Shown here: positions 36,381-36,933 of the stretch, in pieces
Layout: each line of letters starts with the position of its first letter
How positions within the stretch are numbered: position 1 is the stretch's first letter
Source: Saprospiraceae bacterium
GTDB taxonomy: Bacteria; Bacteroidota; Bacteroidia; Chitinophagales; Saprospiraceae
Assembly (NCBI GenBank): GCA_022841745.1
Contig: JALHQW010000072.1
Location: 1-36,933, forward strand
Length of the DNA stretch: 36,933 bases
Direction: 5' to 3'
The notes under the pieces: model-generated
Databases searched by the model: none
Told to the model about the DNA's origin: nothing
What the model saw: only the letters and a program-made list of their open reading frames with translations
Translations under genes and position numbers: made by a program

Positions 36381-36933
36381 TTGAAGGGGAGTTTGCTTCT
36401 GGCGGGAGAGGTATTTAAAAAAGCTTGCATTTGCGCAGCTTTTCCATGCTGTTTCGCCCAAAATACATGCTGTGTCAATTGGGCAATTTGGGGCTGTATC
36501 TGAAGACGTTTTTTCAAAACGAAGGCCAAATATTGTTTCACGCAACGCCGCTACGAACGCAACGCAAAAACTTATCGTTGCGGCCGTTGCGACGTTGCGT
36601 GAATAATTTGGTTTGCTCGTTAGCGATTAGACTTTGGAAACCGCCTAAGTTTGGCCGTCCCGATTTTGCATTTGCACAAAACCTTTTGGCGTGAGGTATA
36701 AAGATACACCCCGTCCAAAATCATCGCACCCATCCATTCCCACCAAAACTCATGCACCTTGAATGACCTAAATCACCCGCTGGCCCATAGCCCATTTGAG
36801 TCATTAGAATAAATGCCAGGATTGTTTTTTATTTCTATTTTCTAAAGATATGCAACGGTTGGCATATACGCCTTTTGCCCGTTTAGGGCAAATAGGCGTA
36901 TATGCTATGTTCACTTCCGTCTTCTTTTTCATT
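36381..36933. other. Right-edge intergenic region with palindromes, no gene seen
   Basis: No credible coding frame. A hairpin TTCACGCAACG (36538-36548) with CGTTGCGTGAA (36592-36602) encloses further GCAACG/CGTTGC pairs. A second, stronger palindrome lies at 36862-36905 and is listed separately. Confidence 0.55.
36862..36905. repeat. Near-perfect 19-bp palindrome at the right edge
   Basis: GCATATACGCCTTTTGCCC (36862-36880) pairs with GGGCAAATAGGCGTATATGC (36886-36905) with one bulged base and the 5-nt loop GTTTA. It could be a terminator of a gene beyond the window, or the tip of a small transposable palindrome. Confidence 0.75.

Noticed and set aside
36425-36694. Plus-strand open frame of 89 codons at the right edge
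   Set aside because: It overlaps palindromic sequence and has no recognisable domain or plausible start context.

Overview
The window looks like chromosomal DNA of a Bacteroidota bacterium, most likely of the Saprospiria (Haliscomenobacter/Lewinella-like) type. The evidence is a type IX secretion C-terminal sorting domain, a beta-propeller LytS-type histidine kinase beside a LytTR response regulator, a TonB-dependent receptor, short GyrB, TAnnTTTG-type -7 promoter elements almost touching the gyrB and guaB start codons, and A-rich leaders instead of strong Shine-Dalgarno sites. No rRNA, tRNA or CRISPR array was seen. The lineage below phylum is inference.

Layout. 1-1612: outer-membrane beta-barrel-like protein and a membrane-anchored transglutaminase-like protein. 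1613-5322: repeats, gyrB and an acidic conserved protein. 5552-11220: cytochrome P450, then a histidine kinase/response regulator pair separated by a perfect 22-bp hairpin. 11710-14766: lipoprotein, SDR oxidoreductase, dienelactone hydrolase and guanine deaminase. 14804-15617: an AT-rich, overlapping two-gene module of unknown function. 15652-18984: AI-2E-type transporter, DUF1761 protein, NTF2/SnoaL-like protein and sulfotransferase. 19088-23329: guaB, then a GT2 glycosyltransferase overlapping a large membrane protein. 23330-24639: an internally deleted IS110 transposase and palindromes. 24640-30165: copper-monooxygenase-like secreted protein, SpoIIM-domain membrane protein, four-helix-bundle protein and cdsA. 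30166-34138: TonB receptor with a small partner and a TauE/SafE transporter. 34186-36380: a graveyard of truncated genes, namely an IS3 remnant, a chromosomal gene fragment, a DDE transposase and an EAD-STAND NTPase pseudogene. 36381-36933: palindromes, no gene.

The most unusual structure is a set of locus-specific, short-unit repeat arrays placed at gene boundaries, many forming perfect 23-27 bp inverted repeats. In five genes (gyrB, SDR, dienelactone hydrolase, guaB, cdsA) the TGA stop codon is itself part of, or directly adjoins, the purine-rich array. At guaD the start codon is a unit of the array. Between cdsA and the SpoIIM gene the two inverted arms are separated by a standalone four-helix-bundle (23S rRNA intervening-sequence family) gene. 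Two other candidates for a second look are the unknown bicistron at 14804-15617 and the decayed EAD-STAND conflict gene at the right end.
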